The notes under the pieces were generated by a model. The model made no database searches, was not told the DNA's origin, and worked only from the letters and a program-made list of their open reading frames with translations. Below, piece by piece: positions 33,899 to 43,411 of a stretch of 64,000 nucleotides of DNA (its first letter is position 1; every line of letters starts with the position of its first letter). The position numbers and the translations under genes were made by a program. The DNA comes from Anaerolineales bacterium (GTDB taxonomy: Bacteria; Chloroflexota; Anaerolineae; Anaerolineales; UBA11579). Location: positions 104,962 to 168,961 of the forward strand of contig JAJTXV010000002.1 in assembly GCA_021463845.1 (NCBI GenBank). Reading direction: 5' to 3'.

Positions 33899-34717
33899 AT
33901 GCGAGCCTATCAAATCGCCGCTGCGGTTTTTCTGATCAGTCTGTTTTCGTCTGCCTGTAGTCCAGCACCTGTTACTACTACCCCCGATCGCCCCACCCTT
34001 ACGGCTACCCAGCCAGCTCCTACATTGGAGGCGGCTACGGCAGCACCAACTCCCACGGCTACACAGGCGCCGCCTGCGCTGGAAGTGGTTGAGTGGCACG
34101 CATGGCCCCCTGCATCCGAAGGCAGCACACCGAACTATATAGAGATCCTGGTGCGCAATCCGTATGACTATCCCGTCAAAGTCTATGGGTTGGTAGCGCA
34201 ACTGGTGAATGGCGGCGAGATCGTTCACCAGACGCCTGACGTAAACCTGTATCTCTTTGCAGATGTGGGCTGGAACATTATCCTGCCCGGCGAAACGGTG
34301 CCAGGCCAGCTGTGCATTTGCCTCGGCTATCAAGTAGATATGCCCGAGTGGGATTCAGTGGCCCTCGCGGGCGATGTGGAGCAGACGGAGCCGATCCCTT
34401 ACACGACGGAGCTGGACATCCGCACGGGATCGTTCAGCCGTAACGGCAAAGGCACCTTTGTGGCGCAAGGCAACGTAACCAACATGAGCGGGCAGCCACT
34501 GCGAGTGATCCTCATGCGCGTGATCGCTCGCGACGCCAGCGGCCATTTTATGGGCAGTGGCTTCATCGGAGTGATCGGTGATTACATTGGCGGCAGGTAC
34601 GAAAGCCTGGAAGCCGGGAGCCGGCACGATTTCCCCATCTCGGTATTCTCGAATTCCAAATTGCCGGATGGCATGAATTTCGAAGTTACCGGATTCGGAA
34701 TTCTGGCGAAGCCATAG
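33899..34717 (+). CDS. lipoprotein with Thr/Pro linker, paralogue A
   Basis: A 272-residue secreted lipoprotein. The signal ends at C20 (FSSAC, a slightly atypical lipobox without Leu at -3). A Thr/Pro/Ala linker (about 22-58) leads to a first beta-rich domain (about 60-175: VVEWHAWP, IEILVRNPYDYPVKVYG) and a second one (about 185-272: NVTNMSGQPLRVILMRVIARD), both like the fibronectin/FxLYD-type folds. The next gene is a paralogue. No specific function is recognised. Confidence 0.82.
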   Translation: MRAYQIAAAVFLISLFSSACSPAPVTTTPDRPTLTATQPAPTLEAATAAPTPTATQAPPALEVVEWHAWPPASEGSTPNYIEILVRNPYDYPVKVYGLVAQLVNGGEIVHQTPDVNLYLFADVGWNIILPGETVPGQLCICLGYQVDMPEWDSVALAGDVEQTEPIPYTTELDIRTGSFSRNGKGTFVAQGNVTNMSGQPLRVILMRVIARDASGHFMGSGFIGVIGDYIGGRYESLEAGSRHDFPISVFSNSKLPDGMNFEVTGFGILAKP

Positions 34718-34735
34718 CCGCCGCTAGAGGATGAT

Positions 34736-35878
34736 ATGAACACAATTCACAGATCCGTCATATGGGTTTTGCTAGCCAGTTTGGCGCTAGGTGCGTGCGC
34801 CGCACCGGCTTCCGCAGAAGACCAGCCTACTGGCGAGCCTGCAACAGATACGCCGACCGCGCTAGATAGTACAACTCCGCAGCCCTCGGCGACGCCGACG
34901 GTGACGGTACTCGACTTGGAGATCGTTGAGTGGTTCGAGCACGCCATTCCCAACCTGGCCGACCCATCGATCACGGATACCCAGATCGAGATCCTTGTCC
35001 ACAACCCGAATGAGTTTCCTGTCACCGTCAAAACGCAAGACATGGAGTTCAGGCTGGTGAATGCAAGCGAAGAAGTTGTGTACACCAACAAGGCCGCCCA
35101 CTTCTCTCTGTGGGAAGGCACCTGGATGCTGGCAGGCGATTCAACCGGCTTCCAGATATGCGCCTGTTTTGAAACCAGCGGCATGGAAAAACAAGACTGG
35201 GAAACCGTTGAGCTGAGCATGCCGATTGAACCCGCCAGGGATGTGATCTACACGCTGGATGTCGAAGCCAGCCTGGGCGAGCCTCTTTCGCTGGCCGAGG
35301 CGCATCTGGGCGGCAGCGGGATCGGCATCCCGATCACGATGACGAACACCAGCGACCAGGCTTTGGCAAGCGTTCCTATGCGAGTGATCGCGCGGGACCT
35401 GAACGGACGCTATATTGGCATGCCGGCCTTCGGGAACTCGGTGGCCAGCTTCACGCAAAATATCCTGATCCAGCCTGGAGATTCAGCCCAGGGCATTCTT
35501 GCCTCTGAGATCAACTACTATGACGGTCCGCTCACCTATGAGGTGGCGGCGATCGGCATCCCGGCTTCGTCCACAGCCGACGAGGTTCCGCTGCCCAGCG
35601 GAGAGCCGGCGGAAACATGGGAGGGCATCCCGATCATGCCCGCCGCCATCGGCGGGGCGGATGAGGGCAGCGCATACCAGTTCACGGTCGGGGCAACGAT
35701 CGATGAGATCACCGCGTTTTACGAGAGCGAACTGGCGATCCTGGGCTACACGCTTGAAAATTCCGAGGATCAAGGCGGTTACACAACGCTGTATTTTGCC
35801 CAGGGAACATCCACGGTTCTCGTCATGATCGTGCCCTTGGGTGTCATCAGCGGAGTTGTGCTGACTATGGGTGAGTAA
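34736..35878 (+). CDS. lipoprotein with Thr/Pro linker, paralogue B
   Basis: A 380-residue lipoprotein, lipobox LGAC with C21. Residues about 60-275 align by eye with the preceding gene (IVEWFEHAIP, IEILVHNPNEFPVTVK, ICACFETSGM, VPMRVIARDLNGRYIGM). It has an extra C-terminal domain (about 285-380) in which TVGATIDEITAFYESELAILG resembles the small domain found in many Anaerolineae lipoproteins. The pair probably arose by duplication and lies on one transcript. Confidence 0.82.
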   Translation: MNTIHRSVIWVLLASLALGACAAPASAEDQPTGEPATDTPTALDSTTPQPSATPTVTVLDLEIVEWFEHAIPNLADPSITDTQIEILVHNPNEFPVTVKTQDMEFRLVNASEEVVYTNKAAHFSLWEGTWMLAGDSTGFQICACFETSGMEKQDWETVELSMPIEPARDVIYTLDVEASLGEPLSLAEAHLGGSGIGIPITMTNTSDQALASVPMRVIARDLNGRYIGMPAFGNSVASFTQNILIQPGDSAQGILASEINYYDGPLTYEVAAIGIPASSTADEVPLPSGEPAETWEGIPIMPAAIGGADEGSAYQFTVGATIDEITAFYESELAILGYTLENSEDQGGYTTLYFAQGTSTVLVMIVPLGVISGVVLTMGE

Positions 35879-35890
35879 AACGAGCTAACA

Positions 35891-35923
35891 AAAAAAAGAG
35901 CGGCCCGAGGGCCGCTCTTTTTT
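35891..35923. terminator. bidirectional terminator
   Basis: Stem GAGCGGCC/GGCCGCTC (35898-35905 with 35910-35917), seven A before and six T after. It ends the lipoprotein pair on plus and the 28-kb polysaccharide run on minus. Confidence 0.93.
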
Positions 35924-35936
35924 GCGCTTGATCTGC

Positions 35937-37928
35937 TTACTCAAACCAGAATTGGTACACCGCGGTTTGGCGGGTAAAGCGGGTGGCGCCCATCACCACC
36001 AGCGTGACCTCATCATCCCCCAGCTCAACTTGCAAGACATTGTTGCTGGGCATATCCAGGATCTCGACGGCGGTGGTGGCGCCGTGGCGGATGAGGGCCA
36101 GGCGGAAGTTCTGCGGCAGGGCATTCTCGATGCGGGCAAAGCCGGCCGCTTCCCAGCCACCGGAGCCACTCTCGAAGTCTTCGAAGTAGTTGATGGCAGG
36201 GATAGCAATGTCATCCACCATGAAGCCTTCGCCGTTCACGGCGGCATCGGTGATGTATTCAAAGCGCAGCAGCACCTGCTGGCCAGCATAGGCCGAGATG
36301 TCTACGCTCTCTTTGATCCATGCGCCGGGCTCAGAGCCGCCGGAGAAACCGGTGTAGCCCCAGCCAAAGTTGCCGCCAGTGGGGTTGGAACCGGTGCCGC
36401 TGGGGGTCTGCAGGAAGTCCCAGGTGACGCCGCCATTGGTGGAGGCGAGCACGTATCCGTAGTCCCAGTCCTCTTCGATGTTGTACCAGATGTAGTAGTC
36501 GAGGGTGACGGCGCCGGTTACCTCGCGCAGGTCGAATTCACGCGTCAGGGTCATGTCTGATTCGTCGCCCTTGTTGGACCAGAAGGCATAGCGGCCAGAG
36601 TATGCGTCCTCAGGGATCAGCTGCGTGCTGGTGGAACCACCAAAGTGCAAGGTGGCGCCGGGGCAGCTGATGTTGATGTAGTCGACACCATACTGATTAA
36701 CATCGCGGGTTTGCGAGGCGCCTGCGCAGTTGGATACGCTCTCGGTAGCGTAGGTGCGCACATATACGTCATCGCCATACAGCGGGTAATGGTAGCGGCC
36801 ATCAGCCACGTCCTCATCGCCCAAGTAGTTGGCGATCACCCAATCGAGCACAACATCATCGGCCAGTATCTGCTGACCGGTGATGTTGTCAGTGGCGGCT
36901 TCGAGGCGCAGCACATTGTCGATGGAGTCGAGCCCGTTGGCGGGGTCGGCCACCAGGGCCTGGGTGGCCTCGTTGCCAAAGCGCTCCAGGAAGTAGGTGA
37001 CGAAGGAGAAGGCCGCGCCGTAGTAAGGCGTGGTGTAGTCGTGGTTGGGCCAGTCGTTGAGCTGGTGATCAGGGTTGCTGGCATATTGCTGGATGAAGCC
37101 CGTGTGCACGTAGCCGTTGAGCAGCGTGGCGAGTTCAGACAGGCCCTCGTTCAGCCAGCTGGTCTCGTTGCGGTCGGTGTTCCAGTGGATCATGTGCTGG
37201 TACTCGTGGGCCAGCACGCCGTAGGTATATTCATCATCCAGCGGACTGTTGCCGGCATTGATGAGGAACATCTCGTGGGCATTCGAGTCCGGCCGGGCGA
37301 TGGGGTGGATCTCGTCCGCCGAGGAGAAATAGCCGGCGACATTGAAGCCCATGCCGGTGGTGTAAAGAATGTAGATGTGCGGGTCATTATCGATACCGGG
37401 CGACCACTCGCTGCCGAAGAAGCTGCGATTGATGGGGTACATCTGGGTTTCAAAGGCACGCGCCAGACGCTCCAGATCGCCCTGGTCAAAGTTCACACCA
37501 TTCTCGATCCAGAAGTAGACGATGTCGCCGGCATAGCGCAGGGTGGCGTTGCGCAGCGAAGTTTCGTTGGTGTCACTGTTGGTGACATAGAAGCTCTTCT
37601 GGTCACCCACGCGAGAGGGGCCAGCATAAGGAACCGAGTCGGGAATGCTGAGGATGCCCTGCAGGCGGCTGGCGATATCAGCCGGGTTATTCTCCGGGAC
37701 GATGGTTTGCTCAAGCACGCGCAAGGTCTCGTCTGAGGCTGGGTCAGTGTTGATGGTCACGTTGGGGGTCGGCGACTGCGTGTTTGGCCCGGTATAGGTG
37801 GCGGGCAAGTCCAGTTCGTTGTCCCAGAACCACAGGAAGCCCAGCCCGCCCACTGCGGCGCAGGCAATGCAGGCGATCAGCAGGGAAACCAGCACGATCG
37901 CCAAAATTAGTACAGTTCGTCTATTCAT
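35937..37928 (-). CDS. secreted zinc metallopeptidase with immune-inhibitor-A-like C-terminus
   Basis: A 663-residue exported protease. Residues 5-35 form an uncleaved anchor or signal helix. The zinc site is LAHEYQHMIHW (HExxH, about 243-253) with the third ligand in NEGLSE about 20 residues on. The C-terminal half has beta-rich domains (YAFWSNKGDESDMTLTREF, MVDDIAIP) like those of M6 immune inhibitor A proteases. It is the last gene of the polysaccharide run and overlaps the O-antigen ligase gene by 8 bases. It might process surface proteins; the substrate is unknown. Confidence 0.88.
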   Translation of the reverse strand: MNRRTVLILAIVLVSLLIACIACAAVGGLGFLWFWDNELDLPATYTGPNTQSPTPNVTINTDPASDETLRVLEQTIVPENNPADIASRLQGILSIPDSVPYAGPSRVGDQKSFYVTNSDTNETSLRNATLRYAGDIVYFWIENGVNFDQGDLERLARAFETQMYPINRSFFGSEWSPGIDNDPHIYILYTTGMGFNVAGYFSSADEIHPIARPDSNAHEMFLINAGNSPLDDEYTYGVLAHEYQHMIHWNTDRNETSWLNEGLSELATLLNGYVHTGFIQQYASNPDHQLNDWPNHDYTTPYYGAAFSFVTYFLERFGNEATQALVADPANGLDSIDNVLRLEAATDNITGQQILADDVVLDWVIANYLGDEDVADGRYHYPLYGDDVYVRTYATESVSNCAGASQTRDVNQYGVDYINISCPGATLHFGGSTSTQLIPEDAYSGRYAFWSNKGDESDMTLTREFDLREVTGAVTLDYYIWYNIEEDWDYGYVLASTNGGVTWDFLQTPSGTGSNPTGGNFGWGYTGFSGGSEPGAWIKESVDISAYAGQQVLLRFEYITDAAVNGEGFMVDDIAIPAINYFEDFESGSGGWEAAGFARIENALPQNFRLALIRHGATTAVEILDMPSNNVLQVELGDDEVTLVVMGATRFTRQTAVYQFWFE

Positions 37929-39432
37929 TTAGCCCTTTCAGTTGGTCAGGCTGTTGCGGGTACACCCCAGCCAGGAGGCCGAATATAACCCACATGATGG
38001 GGAAGGTGAACGAATCCTGGGTGAAGTTGCGCAACAGCGTCGCCACCCAGGCAAACAAGCCTGCCACGGCTACAAAACGATAGAAGCCGTCTTTTGCTAC
38101 CCACATCTGGCGCAGCAAGGCGAGGAAGGAAACAAAAAACACGCTGAAGAACCAGAAACCTGGCAGGCCAGTTTCAGCCAGCAGGCGTACATGCAGGTTT
38201 TTGATATTGGGAATGATGTCTGAATCGGGGCTGAGCTGGCGCGCAATTTCAGGGATGGTGTAGGACCAGTCAGGATATTCAGAGAACAGGTACAGGCCGC
38301 TGGCGCCCAGCCCAACGCCAGTCAGCGGGGCCAACTCAAACACGCGGTAGCCGGCAGCAGCGTAAGCCAGGCGCGGCCCGGCGCTGATATCGATGACATA
38401 TTCCACCAGATTGCGCTCTTCGTTCTCGCTTGGCTCCCACAGGCTGGTGATGTAGTCATAGCTGGCGAGGAAGCTGCCAGCGGCCACCAGCGCGGCCATG
38501 GCGGCCAAGGCCAGGCCAAGACGCAGCGCAATGCCAGCAGGCTGCGGTTTGCCAGAACCCTTAATGCGCTGCTTCGGCAGTGGGGCACGGCGCAAGGGAG
38601 TGCCGGCGAACGGGGCACGGTACCAATCCCAAGCGCGCTGCAAAGCAGGGCGCCCTGCTAACACCAGCACCACGGCGGCGCACAGGATTGCAACTAGCAA
38701 TCCACCGCGCGAGTAAGTGAGCAACAGCACGACGACGCTGAGCGCCAACAGCAAAGGCTCCAGCCAACGCCAGCGAGCCAGTGAGCTGCGCGTCAGTATT
38801 GCAGCGAACAAGAACGGAATGTAAAGACCCACCAACTGATCAGCCAGCCAAGAGGGTTCGTAGGCGAGACCACTAACACGCTGTGGAAAGAGTGGGTGCT
38901 CCGAAAAAGCCAGTTGGACCGAGTTGGCCCAGGCGGAAGTGACAAGCTCAGTGTGAATGGCCAGGGCCTGAATAAAACTCCACACGATCGTGACAACCAA
39001 GCCGGCATACAGCCAACGCAGCGAAAAATGCACATCCTGACGGGTACGGTTCATCCAGAACGCAGCAATGAAGAAGGCCAACCCGACCAGCAAGGATATC
39101 CAGCCACGCAGGATGCGTCCATCCACATCAGCGCCGCGCAGCGACTCCGGCGCGTACAGGATGGCGATCGCGCTGGCGGCGGCAGCAAAGAGTACAAAAA
39201 CTAAGAGGGGACGAATATTTATGGGCAGTGGCAAACGCTTTTCACGCCAGTGAAGCCATAGGAGCACCGGCAGCAAGAGGGCCAACGGCAGCATCGAAAA
39301 GGGCTTGATCTGCGCCGCGCCCAGCGGACCGGGGATATAGCGGAAAGTGGTGATGGGCAAGCCCAGCAGCACTAGGGCCCAAAGGGCCTGGGTGGCGCGT
39401 TTGAGGTTGCTGTGGGACAGCCAGGTATCCAT
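37921..39432 (-). CDS. O-antigen ligase/polymerase family membrane protein
   Basis: A 503-residue protein with about eleven membrane helices. The Wzy_C region has the typical LTYSRGGLLVAIL block (about 233-245), preceded by GLAYEPSWLADQLVGLY and followed by a large outer loop (about 320-410) with GVGLGASG. It would join or polymerise undecaprenyl-linked glycan units on the outer face. It lies next to a Wzz-like gene, which supports a polymerase role. Start overlaps the Wzz-like stop by one base. Confidence 0.88.
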   Translation of the reverse strand: MDTWLSHSNLKRATQALWALVLLGLPITTFRYIPGPLGAAQIKPFSMLPLALLLPVLLWLHWREKRLPLPINIRPLLVFVLFAAAASAIAILYAPESLRGADVDGRILRGWISLLVGLAFFIAAFWMNRTRQDVHFSLRWLYAGLVVTIVWSFIQALAIHTELVTSAWANSVQLAFSEHPLFPQRVSGLAYEPSWLADQLVGLYIPFLFAAILTRSSLARWRWLEPLLLALSVVVLLLTYSRGGLLVAILCAAVVLVLAGRPALQRAWDWYRAPFAGTPLRRAPLPKQRIKGSGKPQPAGIALRLGLALAAMAALVAAGSFLASYDYITSLWEPSENEERNLVEYVIDISAGPRLAYAAAGYRVFELAPLTGVGLGASGLYLFSEYPDWSYTIPEIARQLSPDSDIIPNIKNLHVRLLAETGLPGFWFFSVFFVSFLALLRQMWVAKDGFYRFVAVAGLFAWVATLLRNFTQDSFTFPIMWVIFGLLAGVYPQQPDQLKGLNE

Positions 39433-40178
39433 TAGCTTTGGCGGCGCAGGCGAGCCGGCACCAGCAGCACATACAGTGGCACAGCCAGCGCACCTACGAT
39501 GGAACCCATGAACATGTACGTAGCCAAGCTGACGTTGCGCCGCAAGGGCAGCTCAGCGGCTTGACTTACATACAGCTCGGTATACATGGAGATGCCCTGG
39601 GTGTGCTCCGCCAGGAACTGCATTTCGCTCATAAGCTCGAACATAGTGGACGGGTCCGGCTCAGGCGTGGCCAGCAGGATCTCGCTCATGCGGGCGCGGG
39701 CAGCCTGCAGCTCCGGCGAAGCGGCGGCGGCGGCCTGTACGGCGCTGACAAAGGCTTGCGCCCAGCTGGAAGCGAGCGCCTGTGCGGTGGCGGGCTCAGG
39801 CGAGTTGGCATAGAAGCGCCAGCCGCCATCTGAAGGATGGCTGAGCCCGAGCACGCGGCTGCGCAACTCGCGGACGCTGTAGGCGGGAACTGCCTCCGCC
39901 ACCACACCCAGCACCTGGTCAGACCAGGCCAGCTCTTCCATGCGATCTGTTTCGCGGGCAAGGAAGTGAAACAGATCGCGCTCGGGGAAGTACTGCCAGG
40001 CTTCCTCCAGGTTGGCGTCCACCACCACGGTGGCACGCGCCCGGTAGTCAGGCGGGAAGAGCTGGTACGCGCCCCAGGCCAGCAATGCGCCTGCCAGGGC
40101 GCCGAGCAGCCACAGGCGCCAGGCGGCCAGAATTTCGGCCAGCGGATCAGCAGGGGAGCTTTCTCGTTTTTTTGCCAT
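39432..40178 (-). CDS. Wzz-like chain-length determinant protein
   Basis: A 248-residue protein with a membrane helix at each end (about 19-38 and 218-240) and a helical periplasm-side domain between. The first part DPLAEILAAWRLWLLGALAG then YRARATVVVD is the Wzz N-terminus. There is no tyrosine kinase domain. It would set the length of the polymer made by the adjacent polymerase. Confidence 0.8.
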   Translation of the reverse strand: MAKKRESSPADPLAEILAAWRLWLLGALAGALLAWGAYQLFPPDYRARATVVVDANLEEAWQYFPERDLFHFLARETDRMEELAWSDQVLGVVAEAVPAYSVRELRSRVLGLSHPSDGGWRFYANSPEPATAQALASSWAQAFVSAVQAAAAASPELQAARARMSEILLATPEPDPSTMFELMSEMQFLAEHTQGISMYTELYVSQAAELPLRRNVSLATYMFMGSIVGALAVPLYVLLVPARLRRQS

Positions 40179-40180
40179 AT

Positions 40181-40951
40181 CTACTCAGCAATGCCCGCCT
40201 GACGTTGGCGACGGGCACGAATAAGGGGAAATAATAGCTTACGCAGCCAATATTTAGCGCGCATGAGCGAAAAATAGCCACCGCCCTCTCGTTTGTGCAC
40301 ACGCAGCATATCCTGCCAGGCGCGCATGTCATTCTGCAGGGTCTTGGAATCCGCATGCAGGCGAAACTGCGCCCACAGCCGCGGCAGATAATGCAGCCTG
40401 CTATGTTTAGCAACATGCACCCACAGGTCGTAGTCCATGGCAAATTGCAAACCAGCATCCAGCGGACGCCACAGACTGGCACGCCACACCGTGGCCTGCT
40501 GCGGAATGTGCACATAGCCGCGCAGCATGCGGGCGTAGTCGGTCTGGGCGGCGGGGAAACGCCCGCGGGGGTTTCCGTACGCATCAATGAACTCGGTGTC
40601 GCCGTAGACCAATCCCACCTGCGGTTGCTGCTCAAGGAACTCTACGGCTTCACGGATGGCATGCGGCAGCAGGATGTCGTCGGCATTGATCCAGGCCTGG
40701 TAGACACCGCGAGTGCGGGCAAAGCCCTTGTTGATGGCATCGGCCTGCCCGGCATCAGGCTCTGAGACCCACCAATCCAGCTTGGGTGCGTACTTCTTGA
40801 TGATGTCCACACTGCCGTCGGTGGAGCCGCCATCCACGATGATGTATTGGATATTTGCGTACTCCTGCGCCAAGACGGATCCGATCGTGCGCTCGAGGTA
40901 TTGCGCCTGGTTGTACGACGGCGTGACGATGGTGACCAGCGGTTGGGCCAA
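40181..40951 (-). CDS. glycosyltransferase family 2
   Basis: A 256-residue GT-A enzyme. VTIVTPSYNQAQYLERTIGS opens the fold, VDGGSTDGS binds the nucleotide, and INADDILLP carries the DXD-like metal site. The TTG at 40951 has GGGAG before it and follows the stop of the previous gene by one base; the longer frame (to 41143) is antisense-like and lacks GT character. It is close in sequence to the gene just upstream, so a tandem duplication is likely. Confidence 0.9.
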   Translation of the reverse strand: MAQPLVTIVTPSYNQAQYLERTIGSVLAQEYANIQYIIVDGGSTDGSVDIIKKYAPKLDWWVSEPDAGQADAINKGFARTRGVYQAWINADDILLPHAIREAVEFLEQQPQVGLVYGDTEFIDAYGNPRGRFPAAQTDYARMLRGYVHIPQQATVWRASLWRPLDAGLQFAMDYDLWVHVAKHSRLHYLPRLWAQFRLHADSKTLQNDMRAWQDMLRVHKREGGGYFSLMRAKYWLRKLLFPLIRARRQRQAGIAE

Positions 40952-40952
40952 C

Positions 40953-41882
40953 TCAATACTCCCGGCGCTGAAACAGGCGGCGCAGGCCGCCCAACCCGAG
41001 CAGGCTGAGCAAGGCGAACAGGATGCGCGGCAGGTGGCGCAACAGGCGCTGCGGCTGCAAGCCCGCCACGCGCCCATAGGAGCGCAGGGCGGCCGCCGCC
41101 TGGCCGCCATCCAGCAGATAACGCGCATCGAAAAGATGCGCACCGGCCAGCACCTGGCGATGGTGGGCGGCGATCAGCTCGCGCATGGCGGGTTGGGTAC
41201 CGGCCCAGGCCAGAATGCGCATGGCCTCGCGGCCGAAGCCGGCCGCCTCGCCCACGTTCTTGGCACTGGCGTGGTGGCGGGCGGCCGCCCACACCTGCGG
41301 CACATAGACGGCCGGGGCCAGCTGCAGCATGCGCAGCCAGAGTTGGTGGTCGAGCAGGTAACGATACTCGGTATCCAATACACCCGCGCGTTGCAGCGCA
41401 TCACGGCGCATGAACACCGTGGGCTGGCCAATAATTTCAAACGAGAGCAAGTCGAGGAGCGAGAATTGGCGGTAGTGGATGGTGTTAAAGACCCGGCCCG
41501 TACGGTCGATCGAGTCAAGATCGGCATAGACCATGCCAGCTTCCGGATGCTGTTGCAAGGCGGCTACCGCGTTAGCGACAGCGCCGGGGCGATAGACATC
41601 GTCAGAATTGAGCCAAGCCACGATATCGCCCTTGGCGCGGGCCATGCCCTTATTGATGGCATCAGCCTGCCCTTGATCCGGCTCAGACACCCACCACTTG
41701 ATGTGAGCAGTATGCTTTTTAATGATGTCTACGCTGCCGTCGGTGGAGCCGCCATCGACGACGAGGTACTCAATGTTTGCATAGTCCTGCGCAGTGACGG
41801 AGAGAATGGTCTCTTCCAGGAAGGATGCTTGATTGTAGGATGGCGTGATGATGGAAACCAGGGGCTGCCCAGCGGAGGCCAT
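40953..41882 (-). CDS. glycosyltransferase family 2
   Basis: A 309-residue GT-A enzyme (VSIITPSYNQASFLEETILS, VDGGSTDGSVDIIKKH, WLNSDDVYRPG). It is the paralogue of the following gene, with near-identical WWVSEPDxGQADAINKG stretches, and has a longer helical C-terminus. Start overlaps the stop of the GT-C gene (TAATG). Confidence 0.93.
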   Translation of the reverse strand: MASAGQPLVSIITPSYNQASFLEETILSVTAQDYANIEYLVVDGGSTDGSVDIIKKHTAHIKWWVSEPDQGQADAINKGMARAKGDIVAWLNSDDVYRPGAVANAVAALQQHPEAGMVYADLDSIDRTGRVFNTIHYRQFSLLDLLSFEIIGQPTVFMRRDALQRAGVLDTEYRYLLDHQLWLRMLQLAPAVYVPQVWAAARHHASAKNVGEAAGFGREAMRILAWAGTQPAMRELIAAHHRQVLAGAHLFDARYLLDGGQAAAALRSYGRVAGLQPQRLLRHLPRILFALLSLLGLGGLRRLFQRREY

Positions 41883-43405
41883 TACTTGGCTCCGAGGTCA
41901 TAGATCAGGTAATCGCCGCCATCTTTATAAAGAGCCGCGTTGGCTTCCAGATAGGCTTTGAGCTCAGCCTGGCGTTCGAACTCGCCAAGCTCAGTGATCA
42001 AAAAGTACTGTACATCCGCGGTGCGGCCCTCGAAGTATTCTTCAAAGCTGCCCCAATCACTACCGCGCAATTCGGCCAGGTCGAATTCGGCCATGATCGG
42101 CCATAAGCGTAAATTCCAACCGCCATAGTAGTTGAGCAAATAGCCATACCCATCCACCAGGCCAATGGTGTTGCCATCATGCGGAATGGCGCGGCCTACG
42201 CGAGCCCAATAGGCCGGCGCATCACGGAAGTCTGCGCCAAACAGGGTGGAGCGAAAGATCCAGGCTGCATGCACCAACACGCCTGCCACCACCAGAAGTG
42301 CAATCGCGTGCCATACACGCGACTGGCGCCGCAACTGTTCGAGCAGGACACCCAATACAGGCGTCATACCCAGGGCGATCACAGGCACAAGCTGCAAGTG
42401 GTAATACGAATGCGTGGTGGTTTGATGCGGCAGCGAGATGCCGTACACGACATAGCCAACCCAGATCCCTAAAAGCATAGTGCGCCAACGCGGCGGGGCC
42501 AATAAAGTGCCAATGCCAGCTGCCAGCAAAGCGCCACCGCTGAACAGACTATCCAGCATCTTGACCCAGAAAATGTAAAAGGATGGCACAAAAGCCCGGG
42601 GCAGCAAAGCCAAAATCCAATCCTGTAGATAGGATCCTGACGCCTCGCCAATGTTCAGCAGGTAGTAGAGCGCGGCCGGCAGCGCGCTGAGGATGGCCAT
42701 GGCCCATACCTGGCGGTTGCGTAGGGCGGCTTTGAATCCGAGCGTCGACAAGACCAACGCCAGCATATAGCCCACCACGATGTAGACAGCTACGATCTTG
42801 ACCAAAACCGCCAGGCCAGAAGCCGCGGCAGCCCACAGCGCCCATTTCCATTCCTGGGTTTCGCTCCAGCGGTAGGCGGCGTATGCGCCGAATATCAGCA
42901 GAGCGACCATAAAGGGGTCAGGCTGCAGCGAGCGGCTGGCCTGGGCCGCAAAGGGCAGGAAGCAGTAGTAGGCCACAGCCAAGAGAGCGGGCACATCGCC
43001 AGCGGCCCGGCGGGCCAGGCCAAACAGCGGAATACCAGCCAGCACCCAAAACAGGGAGTTGATGACGCGGGCCACCCACAAGTGCGGCCCGCCAGCTAAA
43101 AGGTAGCCATAGGCGACGATGGTTTCGAGGATGGGCGGCTCAAGCTCGCCGACGACGTTGCGCATCGAGACCATGCGCTCTTGCACGTCTGGATCAGGGT
43201 CGGGTTGCATCTCATAGTAGATACTGCGGGCTACGATGGCGCCGTGCAGTTGGCGCGTGGAGTGAAAATCCAACGGGGGATCGGTGAGATCCAGCATACG
43301 CAAGCCAAAGCCCAGCAGCAGAAGCACCGCCAGAAGTATTTTGGTGGTGCGCGGGGATGGATCCAGCAGGCTTGGACGCGTTTGTGAAGCTTTTCGAGGG
43401 CTCAT
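41882..43405 (-). CDS. GT39/ArnT-like membrane glycosyltransferase
   Basis: A 507-residue GT-C protein with about eleven membrane helices. The first outer loop DLTDPPLDFHSTRQLHGAIV carries the acidic residue expected for a polyprenyl-phosphate-sugar donor, and ARSIYYEMQPDPDPDVQER follows. The C-terminal 110 residues are soluble. It would move a sugar from a lipid carrier to a glycan, lipid or protein on the outer face. Acceptor unknown. Confidence 0.85.
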   Translation of the reverse strand: MSPRKASQTRPSLLDPSPRTTKILLAVLLLLGFGLRMLDLTDPPLDFHSTRQLHGAIVARSIYYEMQPDPDPDVQERMVSMRNVVGELEPPILETIVAYGYLLAGGPHLWVARVINSLFWVLAGIPLFGLARRAAGDVPALLAVAYYCFLPFAAQASRSLQPDPFMVALLIFGAYAAYRWSETQEWKWALWAAAASGLAVLVKIVAVYIVVGYMLALVLSTLGFKAALRNRQVWAMAILSALPAALYYLLNIGEASGSYLQDWILALLPRAFVPSFYIFWVKMLDSLFSGGALLAAGIGTLLAPPRWRTMLLGIWVGYVVYGISLPHQTTTHSYYHLQLVPVIALGMTPVLGVLLEQLRRQSRVWHAIALLVVAGVLVHAAWIFRSTLFGADFRDAPAYWARVGRAIPHDGNTIGLVDGYGYLLNYYGGWNLRLWPIMAEFDLAELRGSDWGSFEEYFEGRTADVQYFLITELGEFERQAELKAYLEANAALYKDGGDYLIYDLGAK

Positions 43406-43411
43406 TGGGAA

